Of a stretch of 64,000 nt of DNA, positions 21,835 through 29,685 are shown piece by piece. Each line of letters starts with the position of its first letter. Position 1 is the stretch's first letter. The notes under the pieces are model-generated. The model saw only the letters and a program-made list of their open reading frames with translations. It ran no database searches and was not told the origin of the DNA. Origin of the DNA: Candidatus Daviesbacteria bacterium (GTDB lineage Bacteria > Patescibacteria > Microgenomatia > Daviesbacterales > UBA10151); contig JACPKM010000001.1 of NCBI GenBank assembly GCA_016187025.1, forward strand, positions 248,001 through 312,000. The letters are read 5' to 3'. The position numbers and the translations under genes were made by a program.

Positions 21835-22812
21835 ATGAAAGTTATTAAGCCAAAAAAGCTAAATAAAGGAGATACCATTGGCATTGTTGCATCTTCTTTA
21901 CCAGTTCTCCCTGTTTTCAAAAAAAATTACGAGCAAGGTAAAAAAGTAATTAAAGATTTAGGATTTAAAATTAAAGAAGGGGAAACAATCGGTAAGCAAA
22001 GATGGTGGATGGCAGGGACTCCAAAAGAAGTAGCAGAGGATATTAATAATATGTTTGCTGATAAAGGCGTTAAAGCCATTATGGCCCAAACTGGTGGTTA
22101 TTCTGCTATTTCTGTCTTGGAGCATCTAGACTATGAACTTATAACTCAAAACATAAAACCTTTTGTTGGTATGTCTGATATGACCGCATACCATTTAGCA
22201 ATTTTTGCTAAAACTGGAATGGTGGGTTTTCATATGGATGATGTAACCTTTGGTCTTGGTATGAATGCATCATCTGGTAAAGATAAAAAACTTTTAGAAT
22301 TTGATGAAGAGATGTTTATAAAGTTTTTAACCAGAACAGATCCACCCGGAATTATTAAACCCTTAACAGAATGGGAGGAATGGAAAAAAGGAAAAGCTAA
22401 AGGTCATTTAATTGGAGGAATATTGCAACTTCTCACAAGACACATAGGTACACCATATTTTCCGAAATTGGAGGAATTTGATGGAGCTATTCTATTTTGG
22501 GAGGAAGTGGGTAAAGAAAGATATGAAATTGCCAGATGTCTTTATCAGCTTAAATATGCTGGTATATTAGATAGAATTTCTGGGATGTTAATAGGTAAAA
22601 TAAAATATGTAAAACCGATTAGAGATCAGGAGGTGAGGGAGCCTGAAGTTAAAGATTTAGTTTTGGAAATACTAAAAGATTACAAATTTCCTATAATGCA
22701 AAATTTGGACTTTGGTCATTTTACTGTCAATATCCCTATGCCAATTGGAACCAAAGTGGAATTTGATACAAAAAATCTGTTGCTTAATTTTTTGGAGTCT
22801 CCGGTTTCTTAA
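21835..22812 (+). CDS. LD-carboxypeptidase (peptidase S66, LdcA/MccF family)
   Basis: 325 residues. Start 'KPKKLNKGDTIGIVASS', the 'MAQTGGYSAISVLEHLDY' loop, the nucleophile Ser114 in 'FVGMSDMTAYH', and C-terminal 'LDFGHFTVNIPMPIG' with the catalytic His. These match S66 serine peptidases. LdcA removes the terminal D-Ala of the muropeptide tetrapeptide; MccF cleaves the antibiotic microcin C7. In this genome wall recycling and self-immunity are both possible. It converges on nadK with a 4-nt overlap. Confidence 0.85.
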   Translation: MKVIKPKKLNKGDTIGIVASSLPVLPVFKKNYEQGKKVIKDLGFKIKEGETIGKQRWWMAGTPKEVAEDINNMFADKGVKAIMAQTGGYSAISVLEHLDYELITQNIKPFVGMSDMTAYHLAIFAKTGMVGFHMDDVTFGLGMNASSGKDKKLLEFDEEMFIKFLTRTDPPGIIKPLTEWEEWKKGKAKGHLIGGILQLLTRHIGTPYFPKLEEFDGAILFWEEVGKERYEIARCLYQLKYAGILDRISGMLIGKIKYVKPIRDQEVREPEVKDLVLEILKDYKFPIMQNLDFGHFTVNIPMPIGTKVEFDTKNLLLNFLESPVS

Positions 22813-23534
22813 TAGTTCATACGATTTACTCTACAATTAGGACATCTTAAGGTGTCTGATTGAAAAAGCCGCATAATCTTATCTGAGGATTTAAAGCTAA
22901 CTTCAGTGTTGTTTTCTAAAGTGTAGATATCAGGATTGTTATCAAAGCTTAAGGTGGCAGGTCCTCTTAATAGCTTAATTTTTACTAAATCTTTCTGCTT
23001 AAAAAGAATTGGTTTTAGTTTTTCAGTGGTGTTATTAAGAGCAACTCCGTAAAAACCATTTGAAAAAGTTTGGTGAGTAATACTTTTATAATAGCCGCTT
23101 GCTCCAAACTCAGTTGCAACCACAGCACCATCTCCAATAATTAGTTTATCTGTAACTTGTTCTCCATTTTTTGATATTAGGAATCTAATTGCATGAATAG
23201 GTAGTTGGTTTCTAATGACAAAATCATTTACAGCAGTTAGTGTTGTCTGTTCAAAGCTTGCCTCTAGCTTTGCAAATTCTGTTAATTTTAAATGTCCATC
23301 TTTTAATTTTCTAAATAGTTCTACGTCTTTGTGAGGGGTGCATTTGACACAAATTGAATTATCCCTGATTGCAAGCTTGGGAATTTGGGGGTACCTGCTT
23401 TCAGCAGATAAAAGAGTGCCATCGCCACCATATGTAATTATGACTTCTGGATTACTATCAGTTAGGTTAAAACCTAAAGGTTCCAAAAGGGGAGTTAACT
23501 CATCAGATCTTTTGCCAAAAAGAGAAGCCTTCAT
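22809..23534 (-). CDS. nadK: NAD kinase
   Basis: 241 residues, shorter than the usual 270-300. Contains the GGDGT motif (36-40, 'ITYGGDGTLLSAE') and the second conserved block 'VATEFGASGYYKSI', where most NAD kinases have 'PTGSTAYSLSAGG'. It phosphorylates NAD+ to NADP+. The C-terminus carries an unusual 'CPNC' pair, a possible half zinc site. Single-gene transcript from a -10 box 7 nt before the ATG. Confidence 0.8.
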   Translation of the reverse strand: MKASLFGKRSDELTPLLEPLGFNLTDSNPEVIITYGGDGTLLSAESRYPQIPKLAIRDNSICVKCTPHKDVELFRKLKDGHLKLTEFAKLEASFEQTTLTAVNDFVIRNQLPIHAIRFLISKNGEQVTDKLIIGDGAVVATEFGASGYYKSITHQTFSNGFYGVALNNTTEKLKPILFKQKDLVKIKLLRGPATLSFDNNPDIYTLENNTEVSFKSSDKIMRLFQSDTLRCPNCRVNRMNY

Positions 23535-23541
23535 CTGCTAA

Positions 23542-23547
23542 ATTATA
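23542..23547 (-). promoter_or_regulatory. -10 box of nadK
   Basis: Minus strand TATAAT, 7 nt before the ATG at 23534. Confidence 0.5.
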
Positions 23548-23576
23548 CTCTGAAATTACTTATTATTGCTAGGATC

Positions 23577-23614
23577 TTGACAGATTATTAGCAGTCATGG
23601 TATCTTAGTGCTAA
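23577..23614 (+). promoter_or_regulatory. Heat-shock promoter with CIRCE operator
   Basis: TTGACA (23577-23582), 18 nt, TATCTT (23601-23606). Overlapping it is TTAGCAGTC-N9-TAGTGCTAA (23588-23614), which matches the CIRCE consensus TTAGCACTC-N9-GAGTGCTAA with one substitution in each arm. CIRCE is the binding site of HrcA, encoded immediately downstream, so the operon is autoregulated. Here, unlike most genes in the window, there is an 18-nt leader. Confidence 0.85.
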
Positions 23615-23624
23615 GACTAATCTT

Positions 23625-24356
23625 ATGTCAAATCTATCTGATAGACAGAAGGCTCTGCTTAAAGCGATTATAGAAGAGTATATTAATTCAGCCGAACCAG
23701 TCGGATCTGAGGTTATCGAAAGAAAACATAACCTTGGTGTTTCCCCCGCCACTATCCGCATTGAAATGGGAAAACTTACCGAAGCAGGATTTTTGCGCCA
23801 GCCTCATACTTCAGCCGGACGAATCCCAACCTCAGTTGGTTTAAGACTTTATGTGCAAGAGTTGATGAAAGAAAAGCAGGTGCCAGTTACAGCTGAGGTT
23901 TCTATAAAAGAGAGCCTTTGGCAGCAAAGATTGCAAAGAGAAAGAGTGCTAAAAGAAGCAGTAAAGGCCTTGGCGCAAAAATGTAGTATGTTGGGAATGG
24001 CTGTTACTGATGATGGAGAGACTTATTATGCTGGAGCAGCAAATATTTTGGATTGGCCGGAGTTTTATGACATTGATGTGGCAAGATTTGTGTTATCGCT
24101 TTTTGATGAGGATCCTAGACTCCAGGAAATTATAGGTAAGGCTCAAGGATCAGATCCAATACATATTCTGTTTGGAGAGGAATTAGGTTTTGAGTACTTG
24201 AGGTCAACTGGCTTTGTGTTTACCAGATTTGAGCTGGGGCCAAAAATTGGAGTGCTGGGAATAGTTGGACCAGCCAGGATGAACTTCGCCTTGGTTTTAC
24301 CTTATGTTAAGTATGTGAGGGATTTGGTTTATGAGGCAGGCACTCATTGGGTATGA
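23625..24356 (+). CDS. hrcA: Heat-inducible transcription repressor HrcA
   Basis: 243 residues, about 100 shorter than B. subtilis HrcA. The N-terminal winged helix is canonical ('RQKALLKAIIEEYINSAEPVGS', 'SPATIRIEMGKLTEAGFLRQPHTSAGRIPT'). The C-terminal part is cut down but keeps 'GVLGIVGPARMNFALVLPYVKYV'. It represses the CIRCE-controlled chaperone operon and is kept active by GroEL in model species. No groEL is in the window. The stop overlaps grpE as ATGA. Confidence 0.92.
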   Translation: MSNLSDRQKALLKAIIEEYINSAEPVGSEVIERKHNLGVSPATIRIEMGKLTEAGFLRQPHTSAGRIPTSVGLRLYVQELMKEKQVPVTAEVSIKESLWQQRLQRERVLKEAVKALAQKCSMLGMAVTDDGETYYAGAANILDWPEFYDIDVARFVLSLFDEDPRLQEIIGKAQGSDPIHILFGEELGFEYLRSTGFVFTRFELGPKIGVLGIVGPARMNFALVLPYVKYVRDLVYEAGTHWV

Positions 24357-24895
24357 AAAATATGATAAAAAAACAAGATAAGCAAACTCAAGATAAAATA
24401 ACACAACTTGAACAAAGGGTTGTTGATTTAGAAAATCAGCTTAAACGGGCAGTGGCTGATTATAGGAATTTGGAATCACGGATCAGCCAGGGAAGGTCGG
24501 AACTCACTTCTTTTGTGGGGGCAGAGTTAATAAGAAAGCTTTTACCGGTTTTGGATCATTTGGAAACAGCTTTAGGCGGATTATCTGAAGAAGAGAAACA
24601 GTCTGGTTGGGCAAAAGGGGTGGGGCTGGCGGTTAAAGAGTTTAAAAATGTTTTACAATCTGAAGGATTGGATGAAATTGCAGCAGATGGGCAATTTGAT
24701 CCAAGTTTGCATGAGGCAGTTGACATAAGGGAGGGTGATAATAATAAAATATTAGAAGTAGTAAGAAAAGGGTATAGGCTAAATGGTAAGGTGATAAGAC
24801 CAGCGCAGGTGATCGTGGGACGAAAGTCGAACGGTCATCCTGAGCAAGCGGAGCGAGTCGAAGGATCTATAAATGAACTAAAGGAGGACAAATAA
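24353..24895 (+). CDS. grpE: GrpE nucleotide exchange factor
   Basis: 180 residues from ATG 24353. A long N-terminal coiled coil (about 8-55) is followed by the GrpE beta domain ('LLPVLDHLETAL', 'EGLDEIAADGQFDPSLHEAVDI', 'VLEVVRKGYRLNGKVIRPAQVIVG' anchors). It releases ADP from DnaK. The last 25 codons are unusual: they are partly encoded by a dispersed palindromic repeat (24834-24868) that adds 'NGHPEQAERVEGS' in frame. ATGA overlap with hrcA. Confidence 0.9.
   Translation: MKNMIKKQDKQTQDKITQLEQRVVDLENQLKRAVADYRNLESRISQGRSELTSFVGAELIRKLLPVLDHLETALGGLSEEEKQSGWAKGVGLAVKEFKNVLQSEGLDEIAADGQFDPSLHEAVDIREGDNNKILEVVRKGYRLNGKVIRPAQVIVGRKSNGHPEQAERVEGSINELKEDK
24834..24868. repeat. Palindromic dispersed repeat inside the 3' end of grpE
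   Basis: 35 bp beginning GTCATCCTGAGC and ending GAGTCGAAGGATCT. It matches the widespread 'TCATCCTGAGC...GAAGGATC' repeat class seen in many bacterial genomes, with inverted ATCCT/AGGAT ends. It lies in frame within coding sequence. No second copy was seen in this window. Confidence 0.55.
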
Positions 24896-24896
24896 T

Positions 24897-26840
24897 ATGG
24901 CTAAAATTATTGGTATTGATTTAGGGACAACAAATTCAGCAGTGGCGGTGATGGAGGGTGGAAAGCCCAAAGTTATTCATAGTGCAGAGGGGGAAAATAT
25001 TATCCCCTCTGTTGTTAATCCGACCAAAAATATAGTTGGAAGAGTAGCCAAGCGCCAGGCTGTGGTAAACCCCAAAGAGACAATTTTTTCTGTGAAAAGA
25101 CTGATGGGCAGAAAGTACAAGGACTCCGAGGTACAAAGGGATATTAAATGGCTTCCATACACGATTAAAGAAGGCCGCGAAGGTATGGCTGTTGTAGAAG
25201 TTGAAGGTCATGAATATACCCCTCAAGAAATTTCCGCCCAAATTCTGCAAAAAATTAAATCCGATGCAGAGTCTTATTTAGGTGAGAAAGTTACGGATGC
25301 GGTCGTTACAGTTCCTGCTTATTTTGATGATGCCCAAAGGCAAGCTACCAAACAAGCAGGGGAAATTGCCGGACTTAATGTTCAAAGGATTATTAACGAA
25401 CCAACTGCTGCAGCTTTGGCTTATGGGCTGGATAAATCCCATGCTCACACGATAGCTGTTTATGATCTGGGTGGAGGGACTTTTGATATCTCAATTTTGG
25501 AGCTTGGGGACGGTGTGTTTGAGGTCAAATCAACCAACGGTGATACTCACTTAGGAGGCGATGATTTTGACCAGGTAATCTTAGATCATTTGGCAGAAGA
25601 GTTTAAAAAGGAACAGGGAATTGATCTAAAGGGGGACAGGCAAGCTCTGCAAAGGCTTCGGGATGCAGCTGAAAAAGCCAAGATTGAACTCTCTTCCACT
25701 ACCGAGGCTGAAATCTCGATCCCGTTTGTGACTGCTGATGCCTCAGGACCCAAGCATTTAGAAATGAAGTTATCCAGGTCAAAGCTTGAGGCTATGGTTA
25801 AACCTTTGATTGATAAAACTTTTGAGGCTGTTAAGGCTGCTTTGAAGGATTCAAAACATGAACCCAAAGAGATAGGTGAGGTGGTTTTAGTAGGGGGCAT
25901 GACCAGAATGCCTGCAGTCCAAAAGGCAGTATCCGACTTTTTTGGCAAAGAACCACACAAAGGTATTAATCCGGACGAGGTGGTAGCTGTGGGAGCAGCC
26001 ATTCAAGGAGGGGTTTTGGGCGGAGAGGTTAAAGACGTATTGCTTTTGGATGTGACTCCCCTGACTTTAGGCATTGAAACTTTGGGCGGAGTCAGAACTT
26101 CATTAATCTCTCGAAATACTACTATCCCAACTTCAAAGAGTGAAGTTTTCTCAACAGCTGCAGACAATCAGCCTGCAGTAGAGATTAATGTCTTGCAAGG
26201 TGAAAGAGAGATGGCAGCAGATAACAAATCTTTAGGCAGGTTTGTGTTAGATGGAATTCCTCCTGCGCCCCGTGGTGTACCGCAAGTTGAAGTAACCTTT
26301 GACATTGATGCCAGCGGAATTTTGAATGTAACAGCTCATGACAAAGCAACCGGTAAGAAGCAAAATATCACCATTACCGGATCAACTGGTCTATCTAAAG
26401 ATGAAGTGGAGAAAATGACCAAGGAGGCAGAAGCTCATGCTGAAGAAGATAAAAAGAGGAAAGAAGAAATTGAAATCAGAAATACAGCCGATTCCCTGGT
26501 ATATTCAACTGAGCGAACCCTAAAAGACGCTGGAATAAAAGTGTCAGAAGATGTTAAAAAAGATGTGCAGGGAAAGGTGGATGAATTAAAGGAAGCTTTG
26601 AAAGGCGCATCCGTTGATGAAATTAAATCCAAAGCAGACGCTTTGGCTGAAAGCTCGCAAAAAATAGGGCAAGCAATGTACCAAGGCCAGCAAGCAGCTG
26701 GGGCACCAGGTGCTGAGACTCAATCTACTGAACAACCCGCAGGAGAGCAATCGCAGAGCGGAGAAGCTCCAAAAACTGAAGAAGCAGTCGAAGGTGAGGT
26801 GGTAGAAGAGGAGAAAAAGGATGACAGCGGAAAAGCCTGA
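24897..26840 (+). CDS. dnaK: Molecular chaperone DnaK (Hsp70)
   Basis: 647 residues. ATPase domain with 'GIDLGTTNSAVAVMEGG', 'VPAYFDDAQRQATKQAGEIAGL', 'INEPTAAALAYG' and 'YDLGGGTFDISI'; substrate domain with 'LDVTPLTLGIETLGG' and 'ASGILNVTAHDKATGK'; acidic C-terminal tail. It folds and protects client proteins with DnaJ and GrpE. A strong SD (AAAGGAGGA, just inside the grpE end) precedes the ATG. A hairpin terminator follows the gene. Confidence 0.98.
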   Translation: MAKIIGIDLGTTNSAVAVMEGGKPKVIHSAEGENIIPSVVNPTKNIVGRVAKRQAVVNPKETIFSVKRLMGRKYKDSEVQRDIKWLPYTIKEGREGMAVVEVEGHEYTPQEISAQILQKIKSDAESYLGEKVTDAVVTVPAYFDDAQRQATKQAGEIAGLNVQRIINEPTAAALAYGLDKSHAHTIAVYDLGGGTFDISILELGDGVFEVKSTNGDTHLGGDDFDQVILDHLAEEFKKEQGIDLKGDRQALQRLRDAAEKAKIELSSTTEAEISIPFVTADASGPKHLEMKLSRSKLEAMVKPLIDKTFEAVKAALKDSKHEPKEIGEVVLVGGMTRMPAVQKAVSDFFGKEPHKGINPDEVVAVGAAIQGGVLGGEVKDVLLLDVTPLTLGIETLGGVRTSLISRNTTIPTSKSEVFSTAADNQPAVEINVLQGEREMAADNKSLGRFVLDGIPPAPRGVPQVEVTFDIDASGILNVTAHDKATGKKQNITITGSTGLSKDEVEKMTKEAEAHAEEDKKRKEEIEIRNTADSLVYSTERTLKDAGIKVSEDVKKDVQGKVDELKEALKGASVDEIKSKADALAESSQKIGQAMYQGQQAAGAPGAETQSTEQPAGEQSQSGEAPKTEEAVEGEVVEEEKKDDSGKA

Positions 26841-26872
26841 AATTAGACAATTAACACTTCTTATGGATATCC

Positions 26873-26896
26873 AGCCTCGGGAATCCGAGGCTTTTT
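26873..26896 (+). terminator. Rho-independent terminator after dnaK
   Basis: AGCCTCGG-GAAT-CCGAGGCT (8-bp stem, 4-nt loop) followed by TTTT. It lies within the heat-shock operon, between dnaK and the RsmC-like/dnaJ pair, so it would lower dnaJ expression relative to dnaK. Confidence 0.8.
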
Positions 26897-26904
26897 AAAA
26901 GGAA

Positions 26905-27234
26905 ATGAAAAAAAATATTATCAGTGAAAAATTAAAAGGTTTTGAAATCAAGTTTAGCACCAAACCAGGTGTTTTTTCTGAACATGGGCTTGATGAAGGT
27001 AGTAAGCTGCTGATTGATCATATGGCAATAACAGATGAAACTATTTTGGCTGATTTAGGTTGTGGCTCTGGAGTAATAGGTTTTGTGCATTTAAAGCCTA
27101 AAGGGGAAACTACTTGGGTAGTTCAAACTCAAATCAAACCTGTTGTTGAGCGTTTATTTGAAAAGTATTTTGGAAACTGTAAAATAGTGGCAGCTGGAAA
27201 AAGACACGTGATTATAAAAGCGCAGAAAGGATAA
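26905..27234 (+). CDS. RsmC-like methyltransferase remnant with internal deletion
   Basis: 109 residues. 'KFSTKPGVFSEHGLDEGSKLLID' and 'ILADLGCGSGVIGF' (SAM motif I, 50-59) match the start of the RsmC/RlmG methyltransferase domain. The next residues, 'LKPKGETTWVVQTQ' then 'LFEKYFGNCKIVAAGKRHVIIKAQK', match the very end of the same domain. The roughly 80 residues between them, including the NPPF catalytic motif, are missing, without a frameshift. It cannot be a normal methyltransferase. It sits 2 nt before dnaJ. Confidence 0.6.
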   Translation: MKKNIISEKLKGFEIKFSTKPGVFSEHGLDEGSKLLIDHMAITDETILADLGCGSGVIGFVHLKPKGETTWVVQTQIKPVVERLFEKYFGNCKIVAAGKRHVIIKAQKG

Positions 27235-27236
27235 AT

Positions 27237-28163
27237 ATGGCAGCTAAAAAAGATTACTATGACATATTAGGGATTACAAAAAATTCCTCAGAGGCAGAAA
27301 TTAAATCTGCCTATCGTAAGTTGGCAAGAAAACATCATCCGGATATAGACAAGTCAGCTGGTGCAGCGGAAAGATTTAAAGAAATCTCAGAAGCTTATCA
27401 GGTTTTATCTGATACACAAAAAAAGGGTGCTTACGATCAGTTTGGTCATGCAGCCTTTGATAGAGGAGCGGGTGGGACTGGACCATTTGGAGCAGGGGCA
27501 GGTGGGTTTAACCCCTTTGGGCAAGGAGGATTTAGAACATACACCTGGTCTACAGGTGGAGGAGGGTCAAACACTGGATTTGATTTTGGCGGGTTTGAAG
27601 ATCCGTTTGACCTTTTTGAACAGATTTTTGGTGGAGCATCTCCCTTTGGAGGGTTTAGCAGAAGACCTACCTATCAAATGAACCTAATATTTGATGAAGC
27701 TATAAAAGGAGTTACTAAAGAGATAGAAATAGAGCAGAGAAACCAAAAAGGGACGATAGAGCGAAAGAGAATGAAAATTAAAGTTCCTGCTGGTGTTACT
27801 AATGGAACCAAAATACGGTTTGGGGATATCGATATTGTTTTTCAGGTGGAAAGGCATCCAGAGTTTATCAGAGAGGGAGCAGATGTTTTTTCAGATATCA
27901 GAGTCTCTATTCCGCAACTGGTTTTAGGGGAGACTTTAGAAGTAAATACTGTAGGAGGAAAGGTTAAGGTGAAATTACCTGCTGCTACCCAGCCTGGTTC
28001 ACTGGTAAAGTTAAAGGGTAAAGGTGCACCTTCGCTTCGAGGAGGATATGGTGATCATTATGTTAGGGTGAATGTTTCTATTCCAAAGACCCTTTCAAAA
28101 CAGGAAAAAGAGCTTTATGAGAAACTGAAAGAACTCTCTTCAAATAAAAAAGGGTGGTTTTGA
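27237..28163 (+). CDS. dnaJ: DnaJ/CbpA-type J-domain co-chaperone
   Basis: 308 residues. J domain (1-70) with H34-P-D36, a Gly/Phe-rich linker (about 75-140), then two beta-barrel client-binding domains ('GVTKEIEIEQRNQ', 'GTKIRFGDIDIVFQVERHPEFIREGADVF' anchors). The four CxxCxGxG zinc repeats of true DnaJ are absent, so it is of class II (CbpA-like). It stimulates DnaK ATPase. Last gene of the heat-shock cluster. Confidence 0.9.
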   Translation: MAAKKDYYDILGITKNSSEAEIKSAYRKLARKHHPDIDKSAGAAERFKEISEAYQVLSDTQKKGAYDQFGHAAFDRGAGGTGPFGAGAGGFNPFGQGGFRTYTWSTGGGGSNTGFDFGGFEDPFDLFEQIFGGASPFGGFSRRPTYQMNLIFDEAIKGVTKEIEIEQRNQKGTIERKRMKIKVPAGVTNGTKIRFGDIDIVFQVERHPEFIREGADVFSDIRVSIPQLVLGETLEVNTVGGKVKVKLPAATQPGSLVKLKGKGAPSLRGGYGDHYVRVNVSIPKTLSKQEKELYEKLKELSSNKKGWF

Positions 28164-28604
28164 TTACCAATACTCCGGATCAAAAAATCCATGATATACT
28201 CTCACTATCAAAAAATAAAATCCTAATGGTTGATTATGGTCAATTTGGTCAACTAGTAAGTGTCCAAATACTCCCAGACTTAGAGATAGCAGTATTGTTT
28301 TATATCGAACAAAACTTTTTCTTTTACTCAAGATAAACAAAACAATCGCTATCTCCCAGGAATGAAGAGGTACAAACACTCTATTTGTTATATCAAAATA
28401 ATCTCCACTTATAATGTTAGTTAAGTTTATATTTAGACCGTAAGCATAAAAGTAGTCTATAAAATGGTCTATATCCAAAAACATAGAAGCAACAACTGTC
28501 CAAAATAATGCTTTCCATTCTTTAGTCTTTTGAAAGATAACAACTCCAGTTGCTATTGCCAAAAACAGGTGGATTAGTTCATGGGTCAGTAGTTCATTTA
28601 GCAT
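28164..28604 (-). CDS. Small polytopic membrane protein, possible metal-dependent hydrolase
   Basis: 146 residues from ATG 28604; a TTG at 28619 overlapping the previous stop is an alternative start. Four hydrophobic segments. Conserved-looking polar residues lie near the membrane: 'HELIHLFLA', 'DIDHFIDYFY', 'PLHSWE' and 'GHLLVDQIDH'. His/Asp patterns of this type occur in YdjM-like (LexA-regulated) membrane hydrolases, which is the best guess. It follows the membrane protein at 28616-29518 and abuts dnaJ tail to tail. Confidence 0.45.
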   Translation of the reverse strand: MLNELLTHELIHLFLAIATGVVIFQKTKEWKALFWTVVASMFLDIDHFIDYFYAYGLNINLTNIISGDYFDITNRVFVPLHSWEIAIVLFILSKRKSFVRYKTILLSLSLGVFGHLLVDQIDHNQPLGFYFLIVRVYHGFFDPEYW

Positions 28605-28615
28605 GAATTTAAAAA

Positions 28616-29518
28616 TCAAATACCTTGTGTTTGAGAAGGGGGTTGGGTAGTTTCATAAATTTTTTCCAGGTTTTGTTGTGGTTTAGGGCTAATTTGCGGA
28701 AGATATCTGGTTCCTAAAAAACCCAGGATAAATATTAATATCCAACCAGCCAAGGAAACTAAAACAGGAATTAAAAGTTTAGCTTGCTGGTTAGGGGCAG
28801 TTGCTTTTGTTTGTTTATAGGCTGTGAAGATATAACATAAGCTAAACCAGCCAAAAAGTATGTTGGCTATAAACTGAAGAACTGGAAAATCATTTAAAAC
28901 AGAAATTATCAAAATACTAATTACCCAAATTATAAAAAACCTTAATGCCAAAGGCCAAAAGTTGCTCTTGATCAAAGATACACTTGATCTGATGGAATCT
29001 AATCCTTTTTTACCCCCCAAGATAAGCTCAAAGTAATAAAAACTGAATAAAAAGCCAATTACTATTCCTGGAATAATAAACAAAAACACTCCTCCTAATA
29101 CAATCAAACTTGATAGAAGGCCGATAAGTATTAAAGGGAGCATAAATTTCAGGCTGGTTTTGAAGATTTCTCTAAAAGAAACCTTTGCGTTATCAGGGTA
29201 ATCTAGAATTAAAATCGATCCTATAACTACAAAAATAGTCATAACGGTAAAACCAATCAGAAGCAAAATTAGTATGATACTAAACAAAGGTATCATTCCC
29301 GAAAATGTAGCTGGGTTAAAGTTTCCAGATTGAAATGCTGAAGAAAAAACTCCTATGCCTACACCGGAAATTAGCAATATTACTGCTGCTACTATAGCCA
29401 AAAAGACAAAACCTGCTAGGCCTATGATATTAACAATGAATAAGTTTAATAATTTTTTGGCAAATAATTTCCAGGAATCTTTAAAAAGAGTTTGGATTGC
29501 AGGAAGGCTTTTATCCAC
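28616..29518 (-). CDS. Polytopic membrane protein of unknown function
   Basis: 300 residues with about six membrane helices, including 'VNIIGLAGFVFLAIVAAVILLI' in part, 'GIVIGFLFSFYYFELIL' and 'LLIPVLVSLAGWILIFIL'. A Gln/Pro-rich tail ends it. The organisation resembles the DUF975/GDPD membrane-region type of integral proteins, but no family is asserted. The frame is open to 29536, but a perfect TTGACA-N17-TACACT promoter ends 6 nt before GTG 29518, so GTG is chosen. The upstream TTG lies inside the promoter. Confidence 0.55.
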   Translation of the reverse strand: MDKSLPAIQTLFKDSWKLFAKKLLNLFIVNIIGLAGFVFLAIVAAVILLISGVGIGVFSSAFQSGNFNPATFSGMIPLFSIILILLLIGFTVMTIFVVIGSILILDYPDNAKVSFREIFKTSLKFMLPLILIGLLSSLIVLGGVFLFIIPGIVIGFLFSFYYFELILGGKKGLDSIRSSVSLIKSNFWPLALRFFIIWVISILIISVLNDFPVLQFIANILFGWFSLCYIFTAYKQTKATAPNQQAKLLIPVLVSLAGWILIFILGFLGTRYLPQISPKPQQNLEKIYETTQPPSQTQGI

Positions 29519-29524
29519 TAATTC

Positions 29525-29553
29525 AGTGTAAAGCAAAGCCAGTTGAGTGTCAA
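29525..29553 (-). promoter_or_regulatory. Promoter of the membrane-protein gene at 29518
   Basis: Minus strand TTGACA (29548-29553), 17 nt, TACACT (29525-29530), 6 nt to GTG. One of the best promoter matches in the window. Confidence 0.6.
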
Positions 29554-29566
29554 TATAAGATTAGGC

Positions 29567-29596
29567 TTGACTTAAAATAAGTAAAGAGAGTAAAAT
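29567..29596 (+). promoter_or_regulatory. nusA promoter
   Basis: TTGACT (29567-29572), 18 nt, TAAAAT (29591-29596). It gives a leader of about 80 nt before the nusA ATG at 29686. Confidence 0.5.
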
Positions 29597-29617
29597 ATCT
29601 GTGGTTAATAATCCAAA

Positions 29618-29680
29618 GGAATATATTAACTAATATATTCCAAAATCCTTAAAGGTGGGACTAGTGCCCACCTTAATTTT
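29618..29680 (+). promoter_or_regulatory. Two-hairpin leader before nusA, possible attenuator
   Basis: Hairpin 1: GGAATATATTA-AC-TAATATATTCC (29618-29641), perfect 11-bp arms. Hairpin 2: AAGGTGGG-N7-CCCACCTT (29652-29674) followed by AATTTTT, close to a rho-independent terminator, ending 6 nt before the nusA ATG. NusA itself modulates pausing and termination, so autoregulation by attenuation is plausible. Confidence 0.5.
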
Positions 29681-29685
29681 TAGAT

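Noticed and set aside
25586..26002. Open minus-strand frame of 138 codons opposite dnaK
   Set aside because: Entirely antisense to conserved Hsp70 sequence, with no promoter or family match.
29652..29674. Hairpin as terminator of an upstream gene
   Set aside because: The upstream gene points the other way, so on the plus strand the hairpin can only affect the nusA transcript.
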